This document shows, piece after piece, positions 52,739 through 61,460 of a stretch of DNA of 64,000 nucleotides. This DNA comes from CALMEC01 sp964628685 (GTDB lineage Bacteria > Actinomycetota > Thermoleophilia > Miltoncostaeales > Miltoncostaeaceae). The notes under the pieces were generated by a model, which had not been told where the DNA came from, did not search any database, and worked only from the letters and a program-made list of their open reading frames with translations. Both the position numbers and the translations under genes were made by a program. Location of the stretch: contig CAZVNM010000006.1 of the NCBI GenBank assembly GCA_964628685.1, positions 1 to 64,000 on the forward strand. The letters are read 5' to 3'. Positions within the stretch are counted from its first letter, which is position 1, and each line of letters starts with the position of its first letter.

Positions 52739-53161
52739 TGAGGTATCTCCTAGGGAAGAAGAGAACAGATGATGTAAGAGGACCGAGAGCAATTCCGTGA
52801 CCGTCCTTCTGGCGGTCTCTCCCGGTGTTGCACTGGGTATCGGCAGCGTGACCTGAAGGCTTTAGCGCGCAAGCAGAATTCGTCACACGGTCCGGAGACT
52901 GCCTGCACAAGGACTCCGCGGTCCGTCGTTGTCGGGTGTTCTCTGCGGCGGATCCGCGCGTTCCGTGGTCCACGGCAGGAGCCCGCACTCGTGCGAGCTA
53001 TCGCAATCCTGAGGAGCCGACGCCACCGAAACGCCCGTTCATGAGGCGAGTCTCCACGCGCCACCGGCCGGGAGCGACGGCATGGACCCCGAACGCACTC
53101 CGCCGTTTCCACGCCGCGGCTGGCATCCTTCGCCCACCACGCACCGAGCCTCGGAGCCAGT
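52739..53161. other. divergent intergenic region between pilA and zwf
   Basis: About 420 bp holding the pilin leader and the zwf promoter region. The pilin leader contains a possible stem around GACCG/CGGTC (52800-52820). A near-perfect palindrome CCGTGG-T-CCACGG is at 52963-52975. No convincing small gene is present. Confidence 0.5.
52963..52975. promoter_or_regulatory. operator-like palindrome upstream of zwf
   Basis: CCGTGG and CCACGG form a 13-bp palindrome with a single central base, about 190 bp before zwf and 225 bp before pilA. It could be a regulator site; this is seen only as a sequence pattern. Confidence 0.3.
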
Positions 53162-54703
53162 GTGAGCCCAGTCAGGATCACCGCCGATCGCAACCCCCTG
53201 CGCGACGCGCGCGACAAGCGCCTGCCCAGGATCGCCGGCCCCTGCGCCATGGTCCTCTTCGGCGTCACCGGCGACCTGGCGCGCAAGAAGATCATGCCGG
53301 CCGTCTACGACCTCGCCAACCGCGGCCTCCTGCCACCCGGGTTCGCGCTCGTTGGGTTCGCCCGGCGCGACTGGGCCGACCAGGATTTCGCACAGATCGT
53401 GCACGACGCGGTGAAAGAGCACGCCCGCACGCCGTTCCGCGAGTCCGTCTGGAGGCACCTTGCCGAGGGCTTCCGCTTCGCGCCCGGCACGTTCGATGAC
53501 GACGCAGCCTTCGACTTACTGGCCTCCACCATGGACCAGCTGGAGCGCGATCGGGGCACGGGCGGCAACACCGCCTTCTACCTGTCCATCCCGCCGGGTC
53601 TCTTCGGCCAAGTGTGCGAGCAGCTCGACCGCAGCGGCCTGGCCCGCCCGCGCGAGGGCGTTTGGCGACGCGTCGTGATCGAGAAGCCCTTCGGACACGA
53701 CCTGGCGAGCGCCCGACGACTGAACGACGTGGTGTCGAAGGTCTTCCATCCCGACTGCGTGTTCCGCATCGACCACTACCTGGGTAAGGAGACCGTGCAG
53801 AACCTGCTGGCGATGCGGTTCGCCAACGAGATGTTCGAGCCCGTCTGGAACGCCGAGCACATCGACCACGTGCAGATCACGATGGCCGAGGACATCGGCA
53901 TCGGCGGGCGCGCCGGCTACTACGACGGCATCGGCGCCGCACGCGACGTGATCCAGAACCACCTGCTGCAGCTCCTGGCCCTCACCGCCATGGAGGAGCC
54001 CATCGCCTTCGACGCAAAGCATCTGCGGGCGGAGAAGGAGAAGGTGCTGGCCGCGGTGCGCCTGCCGCGCGACATCACCAAGCACACCGCGCGCGGCCAG
54101 TACGCCGCCGGCTGGCAGGGCAGCGAGCAGGTGATCGGTTTCCTGGATGAGGACGGCATCGCACGCTCCTCCACCACCGAGACCTTCGCGGCCATCCGCC
54201 TGGAGGTCGCCACCCGCCGGTGGGCCGGGGTCCCCTTCTACCTGCGCACCGGCAAGCGGCTGGGAAAGCGCGCCACCGAGATCGCGGTCGTGTTCAAGAA
54301 GGCACCGTTCCTCCCGTTCACCGAGACCCAGACCGAGGAGCTCGGCCAGAACGCGATCGTCATCCGCGTGCAGCCCGACGAGGGCATCACGCTGCGGTTC
54401 GGATCGAAGGTGCCCGGCGCCCAGATGGAGGTGCGCGACGTGACCATGGACTTCGGCTACGGCACGGCGTTCACCGAGGCCTCGCCCGAGGCGTACGAGC
54501 GACTCATCCTGGACGTCCTGATCGGCGATCCCCCGCTCTTTCCCCGCCAGGAGGAGGTGGAGCTCTCGTGGAGGATCCTCGACCCGATCGAGCGCCACTG
54601 GGCACGCCGAGGGAAACCCGAACAGTACGAGCCCGGCGGGTGGGGCCCACCGGGGGCACACCGCATGATGCGCACGGACGGACGTGAATGGAGGATGCCG
54701 TGA
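53162..54703 (+). CDS. zwf: glucose-6-phosphate dehydrogenase
   Basis: A 513-residue enzyme of the oxidative pentose phosphate pathway. The dinucleotide loop FGVTGDLARKK (33-43), VVIEKPFGHDL, the substrate-binding and catalytic FRIDHYLGKETVQNLL (His of the RIDHYLGKE signature) and the structural-site lysines of YLRTGKRLGKRATEI are intact. The start is GTG with GGAG six bases upstream. It is translated with opcA, whose product is needed for its assembly or activity in actinobacteria and cyanobacteria. Confidence 0.96.
   Translation: MSPVRITADRNPLRDARDKRLPRIAGPCAMVLFGVTGDLARKKIMPAVYDLANRGLLPPGFALVGFARRDWADQDFAQIVHDAVKEHARTPFRESVWRHLAEGFRFAPGTFDDDAAFDLLASTMDQLERDRGTGGNTAFYLSIPPGLFGQVCEQLDRSGLARPREGVWRRVVIEKPFGHDLASARRLNDVVSKVFHPDCVFRIDHYLGKETVQNLLAMRFANEMFEPVWNAEHIDHVQITMAEDIGIGGRAGYYDGIGAARDVIQNHLLQLLALTAMEEPIAFDAKHLRAEKEKVLAAVRLPRDITKHTARGQYAAGWQGSEQVIGFLDEDGIARSSTTETFAAIRLEVATRRWAGVPFYLRTGKRLGKRATEIAVVFKKAPFLPFTETQTEELGQNAIVIRVQPDEGITLRFGSKVPGAQMEVRDVTMDFGYGTAFTEASPEAYERLILDVLIGDPPLFPRQEEVELSWRILDPIERHWARRGKPEQYEPGGWGPPGAHRMMRTDGREWRMP
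54690..54694 (+). promoter_or_regulatory. ribosome-binding site fixing the GTG start of opcA
   Basis: GGAGG lies five bases before GTG (54700) and inside the end of zwf. It favours the GTG over an ATG at 54688 that would overlap it. Confidence 0.55.
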
Positions 54704-55725
54704 TCGTCGACATGCCCGAAACGTCATCGGCGGAGCTCGCCAAGCGCCTGGTGGACGTGCGCCGCGATCACGGCGCCATCGCGCTGGGCCGGGTGCTGAC
54801 CCTGATCGTCGTGGTGGACGAGGCGCGCGCCGAGGCGGCCATCGAATCGGCCAACCGGGTGTCGTTCCTGCACCCGTGCCGCATCATCGCGCTGGTCACG
54901 GCCGGCGGCGGTCGGACGAGCCGGTTGGACGGTCAGATCCGCGTGGGCGGCGACGCCGGTGCATCCGAGGTGGTGGTCCTGCGAATGACCGGGCCGCTCG
55001 CCAGGCACGGTGCGTCGGCCGCGATGCCGCTCGTGCTGACCGACTCCCCCATCGTCGGCTGGTGGCCGTGTCAGGCGCCGACCGACCTGGCGGACGATCC
55101 CGTGGGTGCGCTCTGCGACCGTCGCATCACCGACACCGCGGTCGCCGCCAACTGTCAGGCCGAGCTGAGGCGGCGTGCCGCCAACTACCGCGCCGGCGAC
55201 ACCGACCTCGCGTGGAGCCGCATCACACGCTGGCGCGGGGTCCTGGCCTCGGCGCTCGATCAGGCGCCGTTCGACCGGATCACGGGCGGCGTCGTGACCG
55301 GTGGCCTCGACTCACCGTCCACGGACCTGCTGGCCGCGTGGCTCGCCGTGCGCCTGGACATCCCGGTCACCCGCGCCCGCACCCCCGCCGGATCGGGGCT
55401 CATCAGCGTGCGTCTGGAGCGCGAGTCGGGCAACCTGGATCTCGTCCGCCCGACTGGAACGGTGACGGCCACCCTCACCCACCCCCTGCAGCCGGTCCGC
55501 ACGATCCCGATGCTGCGACGATCGGACGCCGAGTGCCTGGCCGACGAGCTGCGCCACCTGGATGCGGATGAGATCTACCACGCAGCGCTGGTGAAGGGCA
55601 TCCCGCACCTTCGGGGCCGCACCGCGACCGCCGGCGAGCTCGTGCGCAAGGGGTCGGCTCCGTCGGAGGACGAGTCGCGTCGTCTGGCCCGACGGTCCCG
55701 CGCGAAGCGGACGTCGACGACGTAA
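54700..55725 (+). CDS. opcA: glucose-6-phosphate dehydrogenase assembly protein OpcA
   Basis: A 341-residue soluble protein with the OpcA marks RVLTLIVVVDE, NRVSFLHPCRIIAL near residue 50, VLRMTGPLARH, LVLTDSPIVGWWPCQAP near residue 120 and an arginine-rich C terminus. OpcA activates and helps assemble Zwf. Its GTG overlaps the zwf stop by 4 bp, tying the two products together. The zwf-opcA pairing supports an actinobacterial host. Confidence 0.93.
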   Translation: MIVDMPETSSAELAKRLVDVRRDHGAIALGRVLTLIVVVDEARAEAAIESANRVSFLHPCRIIALVTAGGGRTSRLDGQIRVGGDAGASEVVVLRMTGPLARHGASAAMPLVLTDSPIVGWWPCQAPTDLADDPVGALCDRRITDTAVAANCQAELRRRAANYRAGDTDLAWSRITRWRGVLASALDQAPFDRITGGVVTGGLDSPSTDLLAAWLAVRLDIPVTRARTPAGSGLISVRLERESGNLDLVRPTGTVTATLTHPLQPVRTIPMLRRSDAECLADELRHLDADEIYHAALVKGIPHLRGRTATAGELVRKGSAPSEDESRRLARRSRAKRTSTT

Positions 55726-55888
55726 CCGGCCGCCGCGCGCGGGAGCATTCGCACTAATCCAGGACATGTTGGTCCCAGGGCCATCCGGACATCCGCCGGA
55801 GGACGTCAGACCCCGGATCCACGGCGACCCGCGCGGATAGGATCCGCCCATCGCCGCACGATGCGGGAACGCGAACCCCGGGAGCCCC

Positions 55889-56779
55889 ATGCAGCAGAAG
55901 CTTCGTGAGTACATCGACCAACTCCGCGAGGAGGGCTACACGGTCCGCGACGACCACGGGTCGGACCCCGACCTGATCGACCCGGGCGGAAGTGCGGTCG
56001 AGACCTGGCGCGAGGAGTACCCGTACGAGACCCGCATGGACCGGGACGAGTACGAGGTCGAGAAGTACCTGCTGCAGATCGAGCTCCTGAAGTTCCAGTA
56101 CTGGGCCATCGACACCAGGCAGAAGCACGTGGTGGTGTTCGAGGGTCGCGACGCGGCCGGCAAGGGGGGCACCATCAAGCGGTTCATGGAGCACCTCAAC
56201 CCGCGTGCCGCGCGCGTCGTCGCCCTTACGAAGCCCACCGACACCGAGGCGCACCAGTGGTACTTCCAGCGCTATGTGCAGCACCTGCCCACCGGCGGCG
56301 AGACCGTGCTCTTCGACCGGTCCTGGTACAACCGTGCCGGGGTGGAGCGCGTGATGGGCTTCTGCACCGACGAGCAGTACGCGCAGCACATGCGCCAGAT
56401 CCCGCTGTTCGAGGAGATGCTCGTCGACAGCGGCATCTCGCTGACGAAGCTCTGGTTCTCGGTGACCCAGAGCGAGCAGCGCACCCGCTTCGCGATTCGT
56501 CAGATCGACCCGGTGCGACGGTGGAAGCTCTCCCCCATGGACCTCGAGTCGTTGGACAAGTGGGAGGACTACACCGCGGCCAAGGAGGCGATGTTCGAGC
56601 ACACCGACACGGACATCGCCCCGTGGACGACGGTGAAGAGCAACGACAAGAAGCGGGCCCGCATCAACGCGATGCGCCACTTCCTCAACCAGTACGACTA
56701 CGACGGGAAGGACCCCGACGTCGTGTTCTCCGCGGACGATCGCATCGTCGGAAGAGGGCGGGACACGGTCGGTGACTGA
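55889..56779 (+). CDS. ppk2: polyphosphate kinase 2
   Basis: A 296-residue PPK2 enzyme that moves phosphate between polyphosphate and nucleotides (usually GDP/GTP or ADP/ATP direction). Walker A GRDAAGKGG (86-94), Walker B with FDRSWYNRAGVERVMGFC near 145, and the lid RFAIRQIDPVRRWKLSPMD are intact. The single-domain class I length fits. In-frame ATG after CGGGAG. It ends in a strong terminator shared with pilC. Confidence 0.95.
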   Translation: MQQKLREYIDQLREEGYTVRDDHGSDPDLIDPGGSAVETWREEYPYETRMDRDEYEVEKYLLQIELLKFQYWAIDTRQKHVVVFEGRDAAGKGGTIKRFMEHLNPRAARVVALTKPTDTEAHQWYFQRYVQHLPTGGETVLFDRSWYNRAGVERVMGFCTDEQYAQHMRQIPLFEEMLVDSGISLTKLWFSVTQSEQRTRFAIRQIDPVRRWKLSPMDLESLDKWEDYTAAKEAMFEHTDTDIAPWTTVKSNDKKRARINAMRHFLNQYDYDGKDPDVVFSADDRIVGRGRDTVGD

Positions 56780-56790
56780 ACCGGTAAACG

Positions 56791-56818
56791 ACGAAGGGCC
56801 GCTCCTGCGGCCCTTCGT
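56791..56818. terminator. bidirectional terminator between ppk2 and pilC
   Basis: A perfect 12-bp stem (ACGAAGGGCCGC and its complement) with a TCCT loop, between two convergent genes, flanked by AAAC on the left and GTGTTCG on the right. The strongest isolated terminator hairpin in the window. Confidence 0.8.
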
Positions 56819-56841
56819 GTTCGCTCGTATCCCGTTCGCTA

Positions 56842-58065
56842 CTAGGCCTGGTTCCCGATCGTCTGGATGATCGAGAAGAGGGGCAGGTACATTGCGATGA
56901 CGACGAGGCCGACGATCGCGCCGATCACGATCATCATGATGGGCTCCAGGATCGACGTGAGCGCCTTCAGCTTGGCGGCCACCTCGTCGTCGTAGAAGTC
57001 GGCGATCTTGTGGAGCATCGTGTCGAGGGCACCGGTCTCCTCACCCACCGCCACCATCTGGGTCACCATCATCGGGAAGACGCCCAGGCTCTGCAGCGGC
57101 GGGGCCAACGATTCACCCTCCTTCACCCGCTCGATCACGTTCTCCATGGGGTCGGAGATGACGCGGTTGCCCGCGGTCCGTGCGGTGATGTCGAGGGCCT
57201 GCAGGATCGGCACGCCCGATGCGGTCAGGGTGCCGAGGGTGCGCGTGAACCGTGCAACCGCGACCTTGCGGACGATGTCACCGATCTGCATGGGGAACCG
57301 CAGCTTCATGGTGTCCCACTGTTTGCGCCCGGCGTCGCTGCCCTTCCATTTCTTGAAGGCGAACACGATACCGGCGAACCCGAGGATGTACAGGTACCAC
57401 CTGCTGCGTCCCGATTCGGAGAGGTTCACCATGAACTGCGTCAACCCTGGCAGCTTCGCGTCCATCTCCGCGAACATCGACTGGAAGACCGGGATGATGA
57501 AGAGGATCATCGCGATCAGGATGACGACGGCGAAGGCGCCGATCATGATCGGGTAGACCATGGCCGACTTGACGGTGCGCTTGAGGTTGTCGTCCTTCTC
57601 GAGCTGGATTGCGACCCGCTCGAGCACCTCCTCCAGGTTGCCGCCCACCTCCCCCGCCTTCACCATCGAGACGAACAGGTCGTTGAAGACCGTCGGGTGC
57701 TTCGCCATCGCGATGGAGAGCGAGGTGCCGACCTCCACGTCGCCGCGGATGTCGGCGATCACCGTCTTGAACTTGGGGTTGTTGGTCTGGTCCTCGAGGA
57801 TGTAGAGGGCGCGCAGTAGCGACAGACCGGAGCTGATCATGGTCGCCAGCTGGCGCGCCATGACCGTCACCTCGGCCGACTTGATGCGGGTGAACCGGTC
57901 GAAGGAGATCTCCATCCCCTTGCCGGCGCCCTTCTCGTCGATCTCGACGACGGCGAGGCCCTTCATGCGCAGGGCTGCCGCGGCGGCCGTCTTGTTCTCG
58001 CCCTCGATCTCGCCCTGGCTGGTGTGGCCGGCGCGGTCACGCGCCGTGTAGACGAACGTGCTCAT
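56842..58065 (-). CDS. pilC: type IV pilus inner-membrane platform protein PilC
   Basis: A 407-residue GspF/PilC protein: an N-terminal lead TFVYTARDRAGHTSQGEIEG, two T2SSF cytosolic domains (about 70-190 and 270-390) each starting like MARQLATMISSGLSLLRAL or FTRTLGTLTASGVPILQAL, and three membrane helices near 170-190, 220-240 and 375-400. It forms the platform that PilB and PilT rotate or drive. Its ATG directly abuts the pilT stop. Confidence 0.95.
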   Translation of the reverse strand: MSTFVYTARDRAGHTSQGEIEGENKTAAAAALRMKGLAVVEIDEKGAGKGMEISFDRFTRIKSAEVTVMARQLATMISSGLSLLRALYILEDQTNNPKFKTVIADIRGDVEVGTSLSIAMAKHPTVFNDLFVSMVKAGEVGGNLEEVLERVAIQLEKDDNLKRTVKSAMVYPIMIGAFAVVILIAMILFIIPVFQSMFAEMDAKLPGLTQFMVNLSESGRSRWYLYILGFAGIVFAFKKWKGSDAGRKQWDTMKLRFPMQIGDIVRKVAVARFTRTLGTLTASGVPILQALDITARTAGNRVISDPMENVIERVKEGESLAPPLQSLGVFPMMVTQMVAVGEETGALDTMLHKIADFYDDEVAAKLKALTSILEPIMMIVIGAIVGLVVIAMYLPLFSIIQTIGNQA

Positions 58066-59232
58066 CTATCGGGTCCTCATCATGGGTCGGCCGGCGGGGG
58101 CGCCGGCGGGACGGGGCTGCTGGCCGGGTGCCGCGGGGGGTGCGCCGGCACCGCCGACGGGCCCGGCGGCGCCGCCCATCGAGCCGACGATGCGCCGCAG
58201 TTCCTCCGGGCTGTGGCAGCGCTCGATCGCGGTGTCCATCTTGACCTTGCCGGTGCGGACCAGCTCGGCGAGCGCGAAGTCCATGGTCTGCATCCCGTGC
58301 GCGGAGCCGGTCTGCATGACCGAGTAGATCTGGTGGGTCTTGCCCTCGCGGATGAGGTTGCGCACCGCGGGCGTGGGGTTCAGCACCTCACACACCACCA
58401 CGCGGCCGCCCTGGGTGTTGGGGACGAGCTGCTGGCAGCAGACCCCCTGCAGGGAGTTGGCGAGCATCACGCGCACCTGGTCCTGCTGCTCGGGCGGGAA
58501 GACGTCGATCACACGGTCGACGGTCTGCGGGGCGTCCGAGGTGTGGAGCGTGCCGAACACGAGGTGACCGGTCTCCGCCGCGGTCATGGCGATCTGGATG
58601 GTCTCGAGGTCACGCATTTCGCCGACGAGGATGACGTCGGGGTCCTGACGCAGCACGCTGCGAAGCGCGTTCTGGAACGAGTGGGTGTCGGCACCGACCT
58701 CGCGCTGGTTGATCATCGAGCGCTTGTGCTGATGGAGGAACTCGATGGGGTCCTCCACCGTCATGATGTGGTCGCTGCGCTTCTCGTTGATCTCGTTGAT
58801 GAGCGAGGCGAGGGTGGTCGACTTACCCGAGCCGGTGGGACCCGTCACGAGGATGAGCCCACGGGGCTTTCCGACCCAGTCGCCGAGCGCGGCGGGCAGG
58901 TTGAGATCGGCCATCTGCTTGATCTTGGTGGGGATCAGGCGGAGCGCCGCGCCCAACGATGCGCGCTGGTAGTACGCGTTCACACGGAAGCGGGCACGAT
59001 TGGGCACGGCGTATGAGAAGTCGATCTCGAGGTTGGTCTCGAGCTTCTGCCGCTGGGCCTGGTTGAGGATGCCGTAGACGAGCTCGCGGGTGTCGTTGGG
59101 CGTGAGCGCCGGCATGTCCAGGCGCACCAGCGAGCCGCTCACCCGGATGATGGGCGGCGAGCCCACCGTCAGGTGCAGGTCGCTCGCGCCGCGCTCCAGT
59201 GTGATGTTGATGATGTCTGCGAAGTCGGCCAC
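58066..59232 (-). CDS. pilT: type IV pilus retraction ATPase PilT
   Basis: A 388-residue hexameric ATPase. It has the N-terminal domain with SDLHLTVGSPP, Walker A ILVTGPTGSGKSTTLA near 130, the Asp and Walker B boxes (ITM-type IMTVEDPIEFLH, VILVGEMRDLETI), the His box GHLVFGTLHTSDA, and the PilT-specific AVRNLIREGK near 290. The last ~35 residues are Gly/Pro/Ala-rich, longer than usual. The start is GTG. It powers pilus retraction, twitching and DNA uptake. Confidence 0.95.
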   Translation of the reverse strand: MADFADIINITLERGASDLHLTVGSPPIIRVSGSLVRLDMPALTPNDTRELVYGILNQAQRQKLETNLEIDFSYAVPNRARFRVNAYYQRASLGAALRLIPTKIKQMADLNLPAALGDWVGKPRGLILVTGPTGSGKSTTLASLINEINEKRSDHIMTVEDPIEFLHQHKRSMINQREVGADTHSFQNALRSVLRQDPDVILVGEMRDLETIQIAMTAAETGHLVFGTLHTSDAPQTVDRVIDVFPPEQQDQVRVMLANSLQGVCCQQLVPNTQGGRVVVCEVLNPTPAVRNLIREGKTHQIYSVMQTGSAHGMQTMDFALAELVRTGKVKMDTAIERCHSPEELRRIVGSMGGAAGPVGGAGAPPAAPGQQPRPAGAPAGRPMMRTR

Positions 59233-59292
59233 AGCCGGTCATCCCTTTCCGTGAACGTCTGCCGAACGCATCGGCGGGTTTGGGTCGCGCCT

Positions 59293-61296
59293 TTACGCCA
59301 CCGTGCGGGCGAGTTCCTCGAGCGTCGTGCGCCCGGAGAGCACCTTGATGAGTCCGTCCTCACGGAGCGTCCGCATGCCCTCCTTGCGCGCCTGGCCGGC
59401 GATCACCGCACCGGAGGCCTCCTCCAGCGCCAGGTGGCGGATGTCGTCGCTCATGGTGAGGAACTCGTAGAGGCCCAGGCGGCCCTTGTAGCCGTTGCCG
59501 CTGCACTTGGGGCAGTCGCCGCCCTTGTTGGCCTCGAAGATGGGCGCGGGGTCCGGCAGGCCGCGGGGCAGCTTGTCGGTCTCCCCGATCTCCTTGAGCT
59601 CCTTGTGGGAGACCGTCGTCTCGATCCGGCACTCGCTGCACAGCCGTCGGGCGAGTCGCTGGGCCAGGATGCCGACGATGGCGCTGGCCGAGAGGAACGG
59701 CTCGACGCCCATCTCGGTGAGACGCGGCAGGGCACCGGCGGCGTCGTTGGTGTGCAGGGTGCAGAGCACGAGGTGGCCGGTGAGCGCGGCCTCGACGGCG
59801 ATCTGGGCGGTCTCGCGGTCGCGGACCTCACCGATCATCACGATGTCGGGGTCACAGCGAAGGATCGAGCGCAGACCGGCGGCGAATGTGAGGCCCGCCT
59901 TGGCGTTGACCTGCACCTGGTTGATGCCCTGCAGCCGGTACTCGACCGGATCCTCGACGGTGATGATGTTCTTGCCGGGCTCGTTCAGCTGGTTGAGCGT
60001 GCCGTAGAGGCTCGTCGACTTACCCGAACCGGTGGGGCCGGTGATGATCACGCAGCCGTACGGCTTGCGGTAGGCCTTTTCGTAGTTGGCGAGCACGTCC
60101 GGCTCGAAGCCGACGTCGCCCAGCTCGAGCATGACGTTGCTCTTGTCGAGGATGCGGATGACGATCTTCTCGCCGTACACGGTCGGCAGCGTCGCGATGC
60201 GCAGGTCGAGCGCCTTGCCACCCACCGTGATGCCGACGCGGCCGTCCTGCGGGATGCGCCGCTCGGCGATGTCCAGGTCGGCCATGATCTTGATGCGGCT
60301 GGAGACACCGCCGGCCATGGCGCGCGGCACCTTGCTGATCTCCTTGAGGACGCCGTCCACACGGAAGCGGATGAGCAGGTTGTCGGCCTGCGGCTCGATG
60401 TGGATGTCCGAGGTCCCGTGGTCGACGGCCTGGCTGATGATCCAGTTGACGAGCTTGACGACCGGCGCGTTGTCGGCGTCGCTGTCGAGCAGGTCCTCGC
60501 CGCCGGCGCCACCGCCACCACCCGAACCGTCGTCCTCGACGATGCCGACGATGTCGTCCAGTCGCGACGAGCTCGCGAGCAGCTGCTGGATGTTCTCCTT
60601 GCTGACCTTTGCCGGGCGGATCTGCTTGCCCGTGCGGATCTGGAGGTCGTCCAGCACCTGCAGGTTGGAGGGGTCGAGCATTGCGACGACCAGCTGGCCG
60701 TCGTCGTCGAAGCGCACCGGGACGGCGCTCAGCCGGCGCGCAGTCTTGTCGTCGAGCAGTGACGAGACCGCCGGGTCGACGCCGTCCTTGGGGTTGAAGA
60801 CGGCCATGCCCATCTGCATGGCGAGGCCGCGATCCACCTGGTCCGCGGTGACCTTGCCCTCCGAGATGAGGATCTCACCGATGCGACGCTTGTCGGAGGC
60901 CTGCCGGGCCATGGCGGCCTCGATGTCGGCCTGCGTCACGTAGCCCAGTCGCACGAGCGCCTCACCCAGCGGGATGCCGCGCATGGTGATCGGCGGCGTG
61001 CCGGGAACGACCGGCACGGGGACCGCCGGCACCGCGGGCGGGCCGGCCGGCGGCGGGGGTGCGGCGTGCGGGGCCTGCGGCGGACCCTGGGGGGCACCGG
61101 GCGGCGGACCCTGCGGAGGCTGAGGAGCGCCCTGCGGCGGACCGGCGGGTGGGCCCTGCGGACCCTGCGGCGCGTGGGGTGGCGGGCCCTGCGGCGGTCC
61201 CGGACGCACCGGTGCGGGCGGCGGCGGAGGGCCACCGGCCGGTGGGCCGGGCGGGCGTGGCGGGGCAGGCGGAGCGATCGGAGGCTGGTTGCTCAT
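59293..61296 (-). CDS. pilB: type IV pilus extension ATPase PilB with proline-rich N terminus
   Basis: A 667-residue GspE/PilB ATPase. Residues 1-~100 are almost only Pro, Gly, Ala and Gln (PPGPPAGGPPPPPAP-type). An MshEN/GspE N-terminal domain follows (GEALVRLGYVTQADIEAAMARQ), then the motor: Walker A IITGPTGSGKST, IITVEDPVEYRLQGINQ, IVMIGEVRDRETAQIA, LCTLHTNDA. The zinc tetracysteine is CSEC ... CPKC near 555 and 595. The poly-Pro segment should need EF-P for translation. It drives pilin polymerisation on PilC; pilT follows after 60 bp. Confidence 0.95.
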   Translation of the reverse strand: MSNQPPIAPPAPPRPPGPPAGGPPPPPAPVRPGPPQGPPPHAPQGPQGPPAGPPQGAPQPPQGPPPGAPQGPPQAPHAAPPPPAGPPAVPAVPVPVVPGTPPITMRGIPLGEALVRLGYVTQADIEAAMARQASDKRRIGEILISEGKVTADQVDRGLAMQMGMAVFNPKDGVDPAVSSLLDDKTARRLSAVPVRFDDDGQLVVAMLDPSNLQVLDDLQIRTGKQIRPAKVSKENIQQLLASSSRLDDIVGIVEDDGSGGGGGAGGEDLLDSDADNAPVVKLVNWIISQAVDHGTSDIHIEPQADNLLIRFRVDGVLKEISKVPRAMAGGVSSRIKIMADLDIAERRIPQDGRVGITVGGKALDLRIATLPTVYGEKIVIRILDKSNVMLELGDVGFEPDVLANYEKAYRKPYGCVIITGPTGSGKSTSLYGTLNQLNEPGKNIITVEDPVEYRLQGINQVQVNAKAGLTFAAGLRSILRCDPDIVMIGEVRDRETAQIAVEAALTGHLVLCTLHTNDAAGALPRLTEMGVEPFLSASAIVGILAQRLARRLCSECRIETTVSHKELKEIGETDKLPRGLPDPAPIFEANKGGDCPKCSGNGYKGRLGLYEFLTMSDDIRHLALEEASGAVIAGQARKEGMRTLREDGLIKVLSGRTTLEELARTVA

Positions 61297-61460
61297 CGTG
61301 GTGAGGATCGGCCTTTCGGGGGCGAACCTTTATGAACGTGCCGTCGCCACGGTTTCGCGGCTCCCAACGCATCGTGGGCGCGACTGTGGAAGACTCAAGT
61401 CCGGGCACGACCCTCCCGATGATTGGGGAAACCCACGCCCACGTGGCAGGAGACCGTCCC

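Noticed and set aside
52740..52960. c-di-GMP (GEMM) or glycine riboswitch in the pilin leader
   Set aside because: Fragments such as GCTAAAGCC and GGGAGAGACC recall those RNAs, but the full conserved core of either class cannot be assembled in order.
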